From Yersinia intermedia (GTDB lineage Bacteria > Pseudomonadota > Gammaproteobacteria > Enterobacterales > Enterobacteriaceae): a DNA stretch of 64,000 nucleotides. The stretch covers positions 2,976,001-3,040,000 of the forward strand of contig NZ_LR134116.1 of the NCBI RefSeq assembly GCF_900635455.1. Reading direction: 5' to 3'. Numbering within the stretch: the stretch's first letter is position 1; every line of letters begins with the position of its first letter. The translations under genes were made by a program, and so were the position numbers. Positions 32,709 through 41,981 of the stretch are shown here, piece by piece. The notes below the pieces were generated by a model, which was not told the origin of the DNA, ran no database searches, and worked only from the letters and a program-made list of their open reading frames with translations.

Positions 32709-34340
32709 ATGAGTAATACTGACCTGCTGTTGTTGCTGCTGGCGATACCTCTGATAGCCTCATTGCTCGCGTTTGCTTGCCGGGCGTTAGGCAGTGCCGC
32801 ACGGATGGCAACCACTTGGGTGCATTTTACTGGCATCACGCTGTTGCTGGTGGTGGCGCTGACGGTAGTGTGCCGAGTTGCGCTGGGCGGGGAAATTCTG
32901 GCGGCGCACAACTGGCTGCATATCGATAGTCTCAGTGCGCTGTTCCTCGCTATTCTGGGCATTATCGGCTTTATCACCGGTATCTATTCCCTTGGTTATA
33001 TGCGCCATGAAGTGAATAACGGCGAAATCACGGTTGGCACACTGTGCAACTACTACGGTTTCTTCCATCTGTTCCTGTTCACCATGCTGTTGGTGGTCAC
33101 CAGTAATAACCTGATCCTGATGTGGGTTGGTATTGAAGCCACTACCCTCAGTTCAGCCTTTTTGGTGGGATTATACGGGCAGCGCTCCTCACTGGAGGCG
33201 GCGTGGAAATACATTATTATCTGTACTGTCGGTGTGGCATTCGGGCTGTACGGCACGGTGCTGGTATATGCCAATGCCGCGAATGTGCTGGCAGATCCGG
33301 GCAGTGCCATCTTCTGGACCGTGGTTTCCGAGCATGCTAAAGAGCTGGACCCCAGCCTGATGCATCTGGCGTTTGTCTTTATCCTGATTGGCTTCGGTAC
33401 TAAGACCGGGCTGTTCCCAATGCATTCGTGGCTACCGGATGCCCACAGTGAAGCCCCCAGCCCCACCAGCGCCCTGTTATCCGCCGTGCTGCTTAACTGC
33501 GCCCTACTGGTTATCATCCGTTACTACATCATTATCAGCGCTGCCATCGGGCCACATTTCCCACAAATGCTGCTGTTGGTGTTCGGCATGATGTCGGTTG
33601 CAGTATCCGCCTTCTTTATTCTGGCACAGCGCGATATGAAGCGTTTACTGGCCTATTCCAGCGTCGAGAATATGGGGTTAATTGCTGTTGCACTGGGCAT
33701 TGGTGGCCCGCTAGGCGTGCTGGCAGCACTGTTTCACACCTTGAATCACAGCCTGGCTAAGACCTTGCTGTTCTGTGGTTCCGGCAATGTGTTATTGAAA
33801 TACGGCACGCGGGATATGGGCGCGATTAAAGGTATTATCCGCGTCGCACCGCTGACTGCGGTGTTACTGGCCGGTGGCGCATTAGCGCTGGCTGGGATGC
33901 CGCCATTCAACGTGTTTATCAGTGAATTTATGGTGGTGGCTGCCGCAATTAATGCCGGCCATATTTGGCTGGTTATCGCCCTGCTCTTGCTGCTAACACT
34001 GGTACTGGCCGGATTGGTACGCATGATTGCCAACACCGTGCTGGGAACACCACCGGCAGCGGTCAGCAAAGGCGAACTGGGTATTCTGACCACCGCACCG
34101 ATGGCGATACTGTTGCTGTTGATGCTGTTGCTTGGCGTGCATATTCCGGCCCCAGTGACCCGTTTATTGACCGATGCGGCCCAGATTGTTCTCAATAACG
34201 ATGGCAGTGAGCCAACCCAGCAACAATTTATGCTGCCGTGGCAGCACCTTTCCCCACCGCAGCCCGTAACTCAGCCTATTCCATCCGTTGCACAGAGCCA
34301 TAGTGCGGTGCAACTAACCCCGAATCGTCAGGAGATGTAA
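32709..34340 (+). CDS. hyfF: Hydrogenase-4 membrane subunit HyfF (antiporter-like)
   Basis: A 543-residue NuoN/MrpD-family subunit, the third antiporter-like protein of the complex. Motifs include [39 protein letters not shown] and [21 protein letters not shown]. The first ~490 residues are membrane segments. The last ~45, rich in Pro, Gln and Ser ([12 protein letters not shown]), are longer than in E. coli HyfF (526) and look disordered. It starts 4 bp after hyfE. Confidence 0.94.
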   Translation: MSNTDLLLLLLAIPLIASLLAFACRALGSAARMATTWVHFTGITLLLVVALTVVCRVALGGEILAAHNWLHIDSLSALFLAILGIIGFITGIYSLGYMRHEVNNGEITVGTLCNYYGFFHLFLFTMLLVVTSNNLILMWVGIEATTLSSAFLVGLYGQRSSLEAAWKYIIICTVGVAFGLYGTVLVYANAANVLADPGSAIFWTVVSEHAKELDPSLMHLAFVFILIGFGTKTGLFPMHSWLPDAHSEAPSPTSALLSAVLLNCALLVIIRYYIIISAAIGPHFPQMLLLVFGMMSVAVSAFFILAQRDMKRLLAYSSVENMGLIAVALGIGGPLGVLAALFHTLNHSLAKTLLFCGSGNVLLKYGTRDMGAIKGIIRVAPLTAVLLAGGALALAGMPPFNVFISEFMVVAAAINAGHIWLVIALLLLLTLVLAGLVRMIANTVLGTPPAAVSKGELGILTTAPMAILLLLMLLLGVHIPAPVTRLLTDAAQIVLNNDGSEPTQQQFMLPWQHLSPPQPVTQPIPSVAQSHSAVQLTPNRQEM

Positions 34341-34341
34341 C

Positions 34342-36162
34342 GTGACTCGCGAAACCCCTATTTCAGCTATTCCGGTTTCAGGTCAGCCGGTTTCAGGTCA
34401 ACCGGTTTCAAGCCATCCACACAGCGGTGAAAAGCTGGGTGCGGCCTATGTAGCCCGCCTGCGTGAACAATTTCCTGCGGCAATTTTAGATGAAGAGTGG
34501 CAAACCCCAGATCAACTGACCATTACCATCAAACTAAATAGCCTGCCCGATGTGGTAGAGCACCTTTACTATCAACAAGGTGGCTGGTTGTCGGTGCTGT
34601 TTGGTAATGATGAACGCAGCTTGAATGGCTATTTTGCCATTTACTATGTGCTGTCGATGGAAGGCCGTGAACAATATGGCGAAGAGACCGGTAAACAGTA
34701 TGGCGATAAGTGCTGGGTGATTGTCAAAGCACTTATCAGCCCTGAACGACCAGAGTTCCCGTCAGTCACACCCCGAGTACCCGCCGCCGTCTGGGGCGAG
34801 CGTGAAGTGCGCGATATGTATGGTCTGCAACCGGTTGGCCTGCCTGATGAGCGCCGTTTAGTGCTGCCCGATGATTGGCCGGATGATCTCTATCCGCTGC
34901 GCAAAGACACCATGGACTATCGCCAACGCCCCACGCCCACCAGCGATACGGAAACCTATCAGTTTGAAAACGAAGCCGGTAGCAGTAGCCGGGTGGTGCC
35001 TATTGGCCCAATGCATATTACCTCTGACGAACCGGGTCATTTCCGGCTGTTTGTCGACGGCGAAGATATTATTGATGCCGATTACCGCCTGTTTTATGTC
35101 CATCGCGGCATGGAAAAACTGGCTGAAACTCGCATGGGTTACAACGATGTTACCTTCTTGTCAGATCGCATCTGCGGCATTTGTGGCTTTACCCACAGCG
35201 TGGCCTACACCTCTTCCATTGAGAATGCCTTGGGCATTATCGTGCCGCCTCGGGCGCAGATGATCCGCACCATTTTGCTTGAAGTAGAGCGGCTGCACAG
35301 CCATCTGCTCAATATCGGTTTATCGTGTCACTTTGTTGGTTTCGATACCGGTTTTATGCAGTTCTTCCGCGTGCGTGAAAAAGCGATGACGATTGCTGAG
35401 ATGCTCACTGGCGCACGTAAAACCTACGGTCTGAATCTGATTGGTGGCGTACGCCGCGATATCCTGAAAGCGGATCGTATCAAAACGCTGCAATTGGTAT
35501 CGGAGATGCGTGCCGATATCGGCCAGTTGGTGGATATGTTGATGAGCACCGCCAATATCGAACAACGCACCGTGGGGGTGGGCCTGCTTGATCGCAAAAT
35601 CGCCCGCGATTTCAGCCCGGTCGGCCCAATGATCCGCGCCAGTGGCTATGCGCGCGATATGCGCCATGACCACAGCTACGCCAACTATGCCAATGTGCCC
35701 AAAGAGTTGTTTACCCTCGATGGCTGCGATGTCCACTCCCGCCTGCTGGTGCGGGTGCGCGAATTCTTTGACTCGCTGGTGATGATTGAATATGGCCTGA
35801 ATCATATGCCGGGCGGGCCGCTGCTGGAAGAAAAAGTCAATTACCAACCTTACAAGTTCGCCCTCGGATTCTCAGAAGCACCGCGTGGCGAAGATGTGCA
35901 TTGGAGCATGACCGGCGACAACCAGAAGCTGTTCCGCTGGCGCTGCCGTGCGGCAACTTACGCCAATTGGCCGGTGCTGCGTTATATGTTGCGCGGCAAT
36001 ACCGTCTCCGATGCGCCACTGATTATCGGCAGCCTCGATCCCTGCTACTCCTGTACTGACCGGGTCACTCTGGTGGATGTGCGCAAGCAAAAGTCCATCA
36101 CCGTGCCGTACAAAGAGATCGAGCGTTATGGCATTGAGCGCACCCATTCGCCGCTCAAATAG
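34342..36162 (+). CDS. hyfG: Hydrogenase-4 [NiFe] large subunit HyfG
   Basis: The catalytic H2-evolving subunit, 606 residues. The first ~190 residues are a NuoC-like 30-kDa domain (EVRDMYGLQPVGLPDERRLVLPDDWP) and the rest is NuoD/HycE-like. The nickel ligands are in RICGICGFTHS and in the C-terminal DPCYSCTDR. The ~32-residue tail after DPCYSCTDR, from VTLVDVRKQ to the end, is the peptide that a HycI-type protease removes after Ni insertion. It starts with GTG behind CAGGAG. The N-terminus carries three tandem 5-residue repeats (PVSGQ, PVSGQ, PVSSH; 34372-34416) and is about 35 residues longer than the E. coli protein. Confidence 0.95.
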   Translation: MTRETPISAIPVSGQPVSGQPVSSHPHSGEKLGAAYVARLREQFPAAILDEEWQTPDQLTITIKLNSLPDVVEHLYYQQGGWLSVLFGNDERSLNGYFAIYYVLSMEGREQYGEETGKQYGDKCWVIVKALISPERPEFPSVTPRVPAAVWGEREVRDMYGLQPVGLPDERRLVLPDDWPDDLYPLRKDTMDYRQRPTPTSDTETYQFENEAGSSSRVVPIGPMHITSDEPGHFRLFVDGEDIIDADYRLFYVHRGMEKLAETRMGYNDVTFLSDRICGICGFTHSVAYTSSIENALGIIVPPRAQMIRTILLEVERLHSHLLNIGLSCHFVGFDTGFMQFFRVREKAMTIAEMLTGARKTYGLNLIGGVRRDILKADRIKTLQLVSEMRADIGQLVDMLMSTANIEQRTVGVGLLDRKIARDFSPVGPMIRASGYARDMRHDHSYANYANVPKELFTLDGCDVHSRLLVRVREFFDSLVMIEYGLNHMPGGPLLEEKVNYQPYKFALGFSEAPRGEDVHWSMTGDNQKLFRWRCRAATYANWPVLRYMLRGNTVSDAPLIIGSLDPCYSCTDRVTLVDVRKQKSITVPYKEIERYGIERTHSPLK

Positions 36163-36173
36163 AGGGATGAAGA

Positions 36174-36728
36174 ATGTTCAAACTGTTTAAAACCATCCTG
36201 AAAGTGGGCGACACCACGGTGAAATACCCGTTTAAGCCGCTTGAGGTCAGCCACGGTTTTCGCGGCAAACCGCAATATGATGCCGAGCAATGTATCGCCT
36301 GTGGCGCTTGTACCATGGCCTGCCCTGCCAATGCACTCACCATGGAAACCGATCTTGCTAGTGGCACTCGTCAGTGGCAGTTATTTCTCGGGCGTTGCAT
36401 TTTTTGTGGCCGCTGTGAGGAGGTCTGCCCGACCCGCGCCATTGTGTTATCGCAAGAGTTTGAACTGGCCGTCTTCAACAAAGCGGATTTATATCAGCGC
36501 GCCAGTTTTACCCTTACCCATTGCCAGCAATGCCAGCAACCCTTTGCGCCAAAAAAAGAAGTGGATTATGTCATGGCACTGCTGATTCATTCCGGGATGG
36601 CGGCCGATGATGTCGAGCAGCAGCGGCCACATTTTGAAACTTGCCCTGAGTGTAAGCGCAAGCAGAATATCGTTATTAATAACAACGTCATGCTGGATCA
36701 GCACAGCGAAGGGAGGGGCAAGCTATGA
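36174..36728 (+). CDS. hyfH: Hydrogenase-4 4Fe-4S subunit HyfH
   Basis: A 184-residue NuoI/HycF-like ferredoxin. It has two full 4Fe-4S motifs, [12 protein letters not shown] (~41-52) and [12 protein letters not shown] (~76-87), then two CxxC pairs near the C-terminus (CQQCQQPF and CPECKRKQ) that could hold a further metal. It passes electrons to HyfI. Its stop overlaps the hyfI start (ATGA). Confidence 0.94.
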   Translation: MFKLFKTILKVGDTTVKYPFKPLEVSHGFRGKPQYDAEQCIACGACTMACPANALTMETDLASGTRQWQLFLGRCIFCGRCEEVCPTRAIVLSQEFELAVFNKADLYQRASFTLTHCQQCQQPFAPKKEVDYVMALLIHSGMAADDVEQQRPHFETCPECKRKQNIVINNNVMLDQHSEGRGKL

Positions 36729-37531
36729 GCCAACCACATTCATTGAAACCGGGTTGGGGGCACCATGTTAGCCAGCCGATCGCACTTGATCCCTCGGTAG
36801 CCCAGTTAAAAAGTAAGTTATTGAAAGATATCAAGCGCTCCGCTTATGTCTATCGGGTGGATTGTGGTGGCTGCAACGGCTGTGAGATTGAGATTTTCTC
36901 CTCAATCACCCCACTGTTCGACACCGAGCGCTTTGGTATCAAAGTAGTCGCCTCGCCACGCCACGCAGACATTTTGCTGTTTACCGGCGCGGTCACTCGT
37001 GCCATGCGCGCACCTGCGCTACGGGCCTATGAATCGGCCCCGGATCCAAAAATCTGCGTTTCTTACGGCGCGTGTGGTTGTGGTGGTGGCATCTTCCATG
37101 ACCTGTACTGTGTCTGGGGTGGCAGCGATACCATCGTACCGATTGATGTGTACATTCCCGGTTGCCCGCCGACCCCAGCCGCAACCATCTATGGTTTTGC
37201 CGTGGCATTGGGTCTGCTGGAGCAAAAACTGAAAGGCGAAGAGCATCAGGAGACTGCCGATGAACGTGTCGCGCTGATCCATCCCGATGCCCCGCTCAAC
37301 CTACGAGTGCTGTTGGAACGTGAAGCGCGCCGTATGGCCGGTTATCGCCAGGGGCGGGAAATCACCGACAGTTTCTTGTCGCTGCTGGTCAATCAGCCAT
37401 TACCGGAATTTGAACAGCGCTGCCAGCACTACCTGCGCCAACAAGATGATCCGCGTTTGAGCGAGATATTCGCCAGCTTGCAACACATTGCCCAGATACA
37501 ACTGGCGGGAGGCAAGAGAGATGTCCGCTAA
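36725..37531 (+). CDS. hyfI: Hydrogenase-4 small subunit HyfI
   Basis: A 268-residue NuoB/HycG-like subunit carrying the proximal 4Fe-4S cluster next to the [NiFe] site. The cluster ligands are in [14 protein letters not shown] (near residue 44), [12 protein letters not shown] and PGCPPTP. There is no Tat signal, as expected for a cytoplasm-facing group 4 hydrogenase. It is about 16 residues longer than the E. coli form. It overlaps hyfH by 4 bp and the downstream hycH by 11 bp. Confidence 0.94.
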   Translation: MSQPHSLKPGWGHHVSQPIALDPSVAQLKSKLLKDIKRSAYVYRVDCGGCNGCEIEIFSSITPLFDTERFGIKVVASPRHADILLFTGAVTRAMRAPALRAYESAPDPKICVSYGACGCGGGIFHDLYCVWGGSDTIVPIDVYIPGCPPTPAATIYGFAVALGLLEQKLKGEEHQETADERVALIHPDAPLNLRVLLEREARRMAGYRQGREITDSFLSLLVNQPLPEFEQRCQHYLRQQDDPRLSEIFASLQHIAQIQLAGGKRDVR

Positions 37532-37925
37532 GGTTATTTTTTATGCACTGAATCAGAAGTTCCTCGACAGTGATGACGATATGCCCGAGCAAGCACAGCA
37601 AGTGATGTATTACTCACTGGCTATCGGCCACCATGTGGGGGTGATTGATTGCTTAAAAGCCATCATGGAATGTCCACTGGCAGAATATGAACAATGGTTT
37701 GGTCAGTTGCCCGCCGGCGAGGCTCACCGCAAGATGGCAGGCTTACTGAAGTTTGGTGAAATCACCATCGACAGTACCCATACCCAATTATTGGCAAAAG
37801 CCTTCGCGCCGCTGGCTGAAGACCCCGCCTCGCTCCACCAGCCATGGAGCCAACAACTGCTGCAAACCCTGTACGATATCGAGCAGGAACCGGCCATCTA
37901 TTTAATGGTGAAACGCCGCCCATGA
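37521..37925 (+). CDS. hycH: Formate hydrogenlyase maturation protein HycH (HyfJ)
   Basis: A 134-residue HycH/HyfJ family protein needed for maturation of the hydrogenase large subunit in formate hydrogenlyase. The central block [22 protein letters not shown] matches E. coli HycH closely, as does the ending [10 protein letters not shown]. The frame opens at 37488, but GGAGG at 37508-37512 and the family start MSxKV indicate ATG 37521. It overlaps the end of hyfI and the start of hycI (ATGA). The name hyfJ applies equally by position. Confidence 0.9.
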   Translation: MSAKVIFYALNQKFLDSDDDMPEQAQQVMYYSLAIGHHVGVIDCLKAIMECPLAEYEQWFGQLPAGEAHRKMAGLLKFGEITIDSTHTQLLAKAFAPLAEDPASLHQPWSQQLLQTLYDIEQEPAIYLMVKRRP

Positions 37926-38413
37926 ACATGCCACATCCCTCCGCCACTCACACCACCGCCCTCAATCTGGTGTTAACCGTTGGCAACAGCATGATGGGCG
38001 ATGACGGTGCAGGCCCGTTACTGGCTGAGCGCATGACACAACAACCATTGATTGACTGGCAGGTAATTGACGGTGGTTCGGCACCGGAAAATGTCGTGCA
38101 TCGTATTCGTGCGTTGCAACCGACACGGTTAGTTATTGTCGATGCTGCCGATATGGAGCTGCCGCCGGGTGAGATTCGCATTATTGATCCTGAGCGAATT
38201 GCCGAAATGTTTATCATGAGCACCCATAATCTGCCGCTCAACTTTCTAATTGATCAGTTAAAGGAAGATATTAGCGAAGTCATTTTTGTGGGGATTCAAC
38301 CCACCTTAGTGGCGTTTTACTTCCCAATGACCGAGCCAGTAAAACAGGCGGTAGAAACGGTGTATCAACAACTGCCACACTGGCAAGGTGACGGCGGTTT
38401 CGCGCATTTATAG
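37922..38413 (+). CDS. hycI: Hydrogenase large-subunit endopeptidase HycI
   Basis: A 163-residue nickel-dependent maturation protease of the HycI/HybD family that trims the C-terminal tail of HyfG once nickel is in place. The active-site region VGNSMMGDDGAGPLLAE with its metal-binding Asp, and STHNLPLNFLIDQLKEDI with a His ligand, match E. coli HycI. The start ATG at 37922 overlaps the hycH stop. The Pro/Thr-rich first ten residues are extra compared with E. coli. It is the last gene of the hyf transcription unit. In E. coli hycI belongs to the hyc operon, so this locus combines hyf structural genes with hyc-type maturation genes. Confidence 0.93.
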   Translation: MNMPHPSATHTTALNLVLTVGNSMMGDDGAGPLLAERMTQQPLIDWQVIDGGSAPENVVHRIRALQPTRLVIVDAADMELPPGEIRIIDPERIAEMFIMSTHNLPLNFLIDQLKEDISEVIFVGIQPTLVAFYFPMTEPVKQAVETVYQQLPHWQGDGGFAHL

Positions 38414-38422
38414 CTAAATGAC

Positions 38423-38456
38423 GGCATGCCGTCGTCAATTTTGCCGACGTCATGCC
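38423..38456 (+). terminator. Hairpin at the end of the hyf operon
   Basis: GGCATGCCGTCG / CGACGTCATGCC arms (one mismatch) enclose a 10-nt loop, 10 bp after hycI. No T-run follows, so termination may be weak and some read-through into hydN is possible. Confidence 0.5.
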
Positions 38457-38554
38457 TGCCGACAGTTTCCTGTTAATATTCCCTCCCGCATCAATATCCA
38501 CTAATCCTTTATAAAACAATCATATTCATCCACTTTTACGCCACCATTTCAAGT

Positions 38555-38570
38555 TGGCATAAACCATGCA
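38555..38570 (+). promoter_or_regulatory. Sigma-54 (-24/-12) promoter of hydN-fdhF
   Basis: TGGCATAAACCATGCA has GG and GC exactly ten bases apart, and both boxes are one base or so from consensus. It lies ~280 bp upstream of hydN with ERIC elements in between, suggesting that they inserted into a pre-existing leader. Confidence 0.65.
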
Positions 38571-38629
38571 GTATGTAGGGCAATGAGCCAGATTAGCTGT
38601 TCTAAACGTGAATCTGCCAGATCTATCAA

Positions 38630-38710
38630 TTTATCCCCAATAGATTTCAAGGTGCAGGAAGGCGGTAAGCGAGTGCAGCTAACACACCTGCAACTTGAAA
38701 GATGAAGGTA
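38630..38710 (+). repeat. ERIC element with internal 45-bp deletion
   Basis: An 81-bp copy that matches the neighbouring full ERIC (38711-38836) except that it lacks the 45 bp between the two AAGCGAGTG repeats of that element, including the central palindrome. The two copies are in direct tandem. Confidence 0.8.
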
Positions 38711-38836
<126 letters not shown>

Positions 38837-38850
38837 AAGGAGAGAACACA

Positions 38851-39393
38851 ATGAACCGGTTCATAATCGCAGACCCCAAAAAGTGTATTGGCTGTCGCAC
38901 CTGTGAGGTGGCCTGCGTGCTGGCACACAACGGTGGCAAGCTGGACACGCTAACTAAAGCCAATTTCGCGCCTCGGCTGAAGGTGGTTAAAGGGCTAAAT
39001 GTCAGTACCGCCATTATGTGTCGGCACTGTGAAGATGCACCTTGCGCCAATGTTTGCCCGAACGGCGCAATTGTTCGGGCAGCGGACAGTATTCAAGTGT
39101 TGCAGGAAAAATGCATTGGCTGCAAAACCTGTGTCGTTGCCTGCCCGTATGGTGCGATGAGCGTCGTGACCAAACAGGTCGAAGTGATGTTTAACGGCCT
39201 CTCACAAGGATTCTGCCTGAAAGCCGAAGCACAGAAATGTGATTTGTGCGAAGGGCAAGCCGCCGGGCCGGCGTGTATCTCCGTTTGCCCAACACAGGCG
39301 CTGCACATGATTGGCCGCGACACCATGCAGGCTATGTTACGCAAAAAACAGATGCGCGCTGCTTTGGATGAAGCCAACGAAATGAGCTTTTAG
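38851..39393 (+). CDS. hydN: Formate dehydrogenase-H electron-transfer protein HydN
   Basis: A 180-residue four-cluster ferredoxin (CIGCRTCEVAC, CRHCEDAPCANVCP, CIGCKTCVVACP, CDLCEGQAAGPACISVCP) nearly the same in plan as HyfA. E. coli HydN (175 residues, MNRFIIAD start) supports formate dehydrogenase-H activity. Upstream codons of the open frame fall in ERIC sequence. ATG 38851 has AAGGAG eight or so bases before it. It precedes fdhF, with which it may share the sigma-54 promoter at 38555. Confidence 0.94.
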   Translation: MNRFIIADPKKCIGCRTCEVACVLAHNGGKLDTLTKANFAPRLKVVKGLNVSTAIMCRHCEDAPCANVCPNGAIVRAADSIQVLQEKCIGCKTCVVACPYGAMSVVTKQVEVMFNGLSQGFCLKAEAQKCDLCEGQAAGPACISVCPTQALHMIGRDTMQAMLRKKQMRAALDEANEMSF

Positions 39394-39397
39394 TCAA

Positions 39398-39427
39398 TAA
39401 GGCTGCGGCTCCAAAAACGAAGGATGA
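39398..39427 (+). repeat. ERIC right-end fragment
   Basis: GCTGCGGCTCCAAAAACGAA and the following GGATGA repeat exactly at 39595-39620, the right end of the larger ERIC next door. It begins only 5 bp after the hydN stop codon. Confidence 0.75.
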
Positions 39428-39620
39428 CCCAAAGTAATTGGTGTTGCAGCAAGGCAGCAATTGAGCGACAACTTGGTTGTAAACCATGTTGAACATCGCT
39501 TGCGCTGGCCCGCAGGGTGAGTCTCATTAGAGGCTCATAATCCCGATGAGCTGACTCAGGTCAGTGATTCGGGTGAACGAGAGCAGCTAACACCGCTGCG
39601 GCTCCAAAAACGAAGGATGA
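39428..39620 (+). repeat. Extended ERIC element with ~70-bp insertion
   Basis: The left arm CCCAAAGTAATTGGTGTTGC (39428-39447) is separated from the central palindrome CCCGATGAGCTGACTCAGG (39542 on) by about 70 bp not found in ordinary ERICs. The insert contains GAGTCTCATTAGAGGCTC, an inverted repeat. Total length is about 190 bp. ERICs with ~70-bp insertions are known in the literature as I recall it. The right end overlaps the fdhF ribosome site. Confidence 0.65.
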
Positions 39621-39625
39621 TTAAT
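39613..39625 (+). promoter_or_regulatory. ERIC-derived ribosome binding site of fdhF
   Basis: AAGGA (39613-39617), the last bases of the ERIC right end, stands eight bases before ATG 39626. It decides the start, because the in-frame ATG at 39617 overlaps it and would have no ribosome site. Confidence 0.6.
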
Positions 39626-41773
39626 ATGCACAAGGCACTCACTGTCTGTCCTTACTGCGGCTCCGGCTGCAAAATCAATTTACTGGTCGAAAATGGCAAA
39701 GTTATTGGCGCTGAAGGCGCAAATGGCGTCACCAATCAGGGCGAACTCTGCCTGAAAGGCTACTATGGCTGGGACTTTCTCAATGACACCAAATTGCTAA
39801 CTCCGCGCCTTAAACAGCCGATGATCCGTCGCCAAAAAGGCGGCAAGCTGGAGGCGGTATCTTGGGATGAAGCGATTGAATTTGCTAGCAGTAAATTGCG
39901 GGCAATCAAAGAGAAATATGGCCCGGAAGCCATTATGCATACCGGTTCATCCCGTGGCCCTGGTAATGAAACCAACTATGTGATGCAGAAATTTGCCCGT
40001 GCGGTTACCGGCAGCAACAACATTGACTGCTGCGCCCGTGTTTGCCACGGCCCGTCGGTCGCCGGGTTGCAAGTGACATTGGGTAATGGCGCGATGAGTA
40101 ATTCAATCTGTGAGATTGAAGATACCAAATGTATTTTAGTGTTTGGCTACAACGCCGCTGACTCCCACCCGATCGTGGCCCGCCGTATTCTGAAAGCCAA
40201 AGAAAAAGGCGCGAAAGTAATTGTCTGCGATCCACGCCATATCGAAACGGCGCGTATTGCGGATCTCTGGTTACCCCTGAAAAACGGCTCCAATATGGCA
40301 CTGGTGAATGCCTTTGCCAATGTGTTGATCACTGAAGAGCTGTACGATAAAGATTATGTCTCCCGCTATACCGAGGGCTTCGACGAGTACCGTGAAATCG
40401 TCGCCAAATACACCCCGGAATATGTCGAAAGCATTACTGGCCTGCCGGCGAAATCAATTCGTGAAGCCATGCGTATCTATGCCGCCGCCCCTTCAGCCAC
40501 TATCTTGTGGGGGATGGGTGTCACCCAGTGGGGCCAGGGCGTAGATGTCGTGAAAGGGTTGTCAGGACTGGCACTGTTAACTGGTAATCTGGGCCGCCCG
40601 AATGTCGGTGTTGGCCCGGTACGCGGGCAAAACAACGTGCAGGGTGCCTGCGATATGGGCGCATTGCCAAATATGTATCCGGGTTATCAATCGGTGACCG
40701 ATCCCGCCACACTGGAAAAATTTGCCAAAGCCTGGGGGGTACCATCCCTATCCGGTAAAGTCGGTTACTCGCTGACCGATGTTCCGCATAAAGTGAAAGA
40801 GGGGAAAATTAAAGCCAACTACGTGATGGGCGAAGATCCACTCCAGACCGAACCGGATTTGTCCATGATGCGCGAAGCCTTCAGCGAATTAGAACTGCTG
40901 ATTGTGCAAGATATCTTTATGACCAAAACCGCAGCCGAAGCAGATGTTATCTTCCCCGCTACCTCATGGGGTGAACATGAAGGGGTCTATTCCGCGGCAG
41001 ACCGTGGTTTCCAGCGGTTTGAAAAAGCGGTTGAACCACAAGGTGATGTAAAACCAGATTGGGAAATTATTAGTCTGATGGCGACCGCACTCGGCTATCC
41101 AATGAAATATAACAATACCAAAGAGATTTGGGATGAACTGCGTGAGTTGTGCCCGCTGTACTATGGCGCAACCTACGAGAAAATGGCTGGTTTGGGCTAT
41201 ATCCCATGGCCATGTACCACTGAAGATAGCCCCGGTACACCCTGGTTATATGCCGGTAATAAGTTTGACCGCCCTGGAGGCAAAGGGTTGTTATTTGCCA
41301 GTGAATGGCGTGCGCCAATGGAACTGGTGGATGAGCAATATCCGTTGGTGTTGTGTACCGTGCGTGAGGTCGGCCACTACTCCTGCCGTTCGATGACTGG
41401 CAACTGTTCCGCACTGCAAACGCTGGCCGATGAACCGGGTTATGTGCAAATCAGCCCGCAGGATGCGGATAAAATGCGCTTGCAGGATCAACAACTGGTA
41501 TGGGTAGAATCCCGTCGCGGTAAAGTTATCACGCGGGTCTCAGTCAGTGAACGCATTAATGTCGGTGCGGTATATATGACCTACCAGTGGTGGATTGGTG
41601 CCTGTAATGAGCTGACGCTGGACCATCTGGATCCAATTTCCAAAACACCGGAATATAAATATTGTGCGGTGAAACTGGAAGCCATTTCGGATCAGACGTG
41701 GGCAGAAAACTATGTACAACAAGAGTATAGCCAATTGAAGGCGCGGTTACGTAGAGAAGCCGAAGTGGGCTGA
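39626..41773 (+). CDS. fdhF: Formate dehydrogenase H, cysteine (non-selenocysteine) form
   Basis: The molybdopterin enzyme that oxidises formate to CO2 in formate hydrogenlyase. From ATG 39626 it has 715 residues, as in E. coli FdhF. The 4Fe-4S ligands are Cys8, Cys11, Cys15 and Cys42 (CPYCGSGC...CLKG). Residue 140 in DCCARVCHGPSVAG is Cys, codon TGC at 40043-40045, where E. coli has selenocysteine (UGA). His141 is kept. Molybdopterin blocks such as GMGVTQWGQGVDVVKG, PVRGQNNVQGACDMG and STVREVGHYSCRSMTG-like (CTVREVGHYSCRSMTGN) are present. The in-frame ATG at 39617 is less likely. It needs no SECIS element, and I saw none beyond the Cys codon. Cys forms are usually slower but free of selenium. 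Confidence 0.93.
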   Translation: MHKALTVCPYCGSGCKINLLVENGKVIGAEGANGVTNQGELCLKGYYGWDFLNDTKLLTPRLKQPMIRRQKGGKLEAVSWDEAIEFASSKLRAIKEKYGPEAIMHTGSSRGPGNETNYVMQKFARAVTGSNNIDCCARVCHGPSVAGLQVTLGNGAMSNSICEIEDTKCILVFGYNAADSHPIVARRILKAKEKGAKVIVCDPRHIETARIADLWLPLKNGSNMALVNAFANVLITEELYDKDYVSRYTEGFDEYREIVAKYTPEYVESITGLPAKSIREAMRIYAAAPSATILWGMGVTQWGQGVDVVKGLSGLALLTGNLGRPNVGVGPVRGQNNVQGACDMGALPNMYPGYQSVTDPATLEKFAKAWGVPSLSGKVGYSLTDVPHKVKEGKIKANYVMGEDPLQTEPDLSMMREAFSELELLIVQDIFMTKTAAEADVIFPATSWGEHEGVYSAADRGFQRFEKAVEPQGDVKPDWEIISLMATALGYPMKYNNTKEIWDELRELCPLYYGATYEKMAGLGYIPWPCTTEDSPGTPWLYAGNKFDRPGGKGLLFASEWRAPMELVDEQYPLVLCTVREVGHYSCRSMTGNCSALQTLADEPGYVQISPQDADKMRLQDQQLVWVESRRGKVITRVSVSERINVGAVYMTYQWWIGACNELTLDHLDPISKTPEYKYCAVKLEAISDQTWAENYVQQEYSQLKARLRREAEVG

Positions 41774-41776
41774 TCG

Positions 41777-41863
41777 GTTAACGGCTACTGCGCTTTGCCA
41801 TTCTGGGTTTACGCAGTGCTCGCCACCGCCATGTACTTATGTACACTCCGGTGGCTGTGCGCT
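41777..41863 (+). repeat. Unnamed ~88-bp intergenic repeat, copy 2
   Basis: It begins GTTAACGGCTACTGCGC three bases after the fdhF stop codon and ends CTGTGCGCT. This is the same relation to a stop codon as copy 1 next to gnd (786-873). A GTAC-centred imperfect palindrome, CCGCCATGTAC / GTACACTCCGG, lies in the middle. The rest of the space to fhlA (41864-41981) shows nothing clear. Confidence 0.7.
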
Positions 41864-41981
41864 GAGCGCGCCCAGACTGGCTTTGTTCGCGGTGCCTCGC
41901 AGGCAGAAGGGTTTGGCACTGCTTGGTTCCACACGGTATTCGGTAAATAGATATTAGTTTTATTCGTAGCAAATAAATGAG

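Noticed and set aside
39617..39625. ATG at 39617 as the fdhF start
   Set aside because: It overlaps the AAGGA ribosome site and would shift Cys140 to position 143. ATG 39626 restores both family length and numbering.
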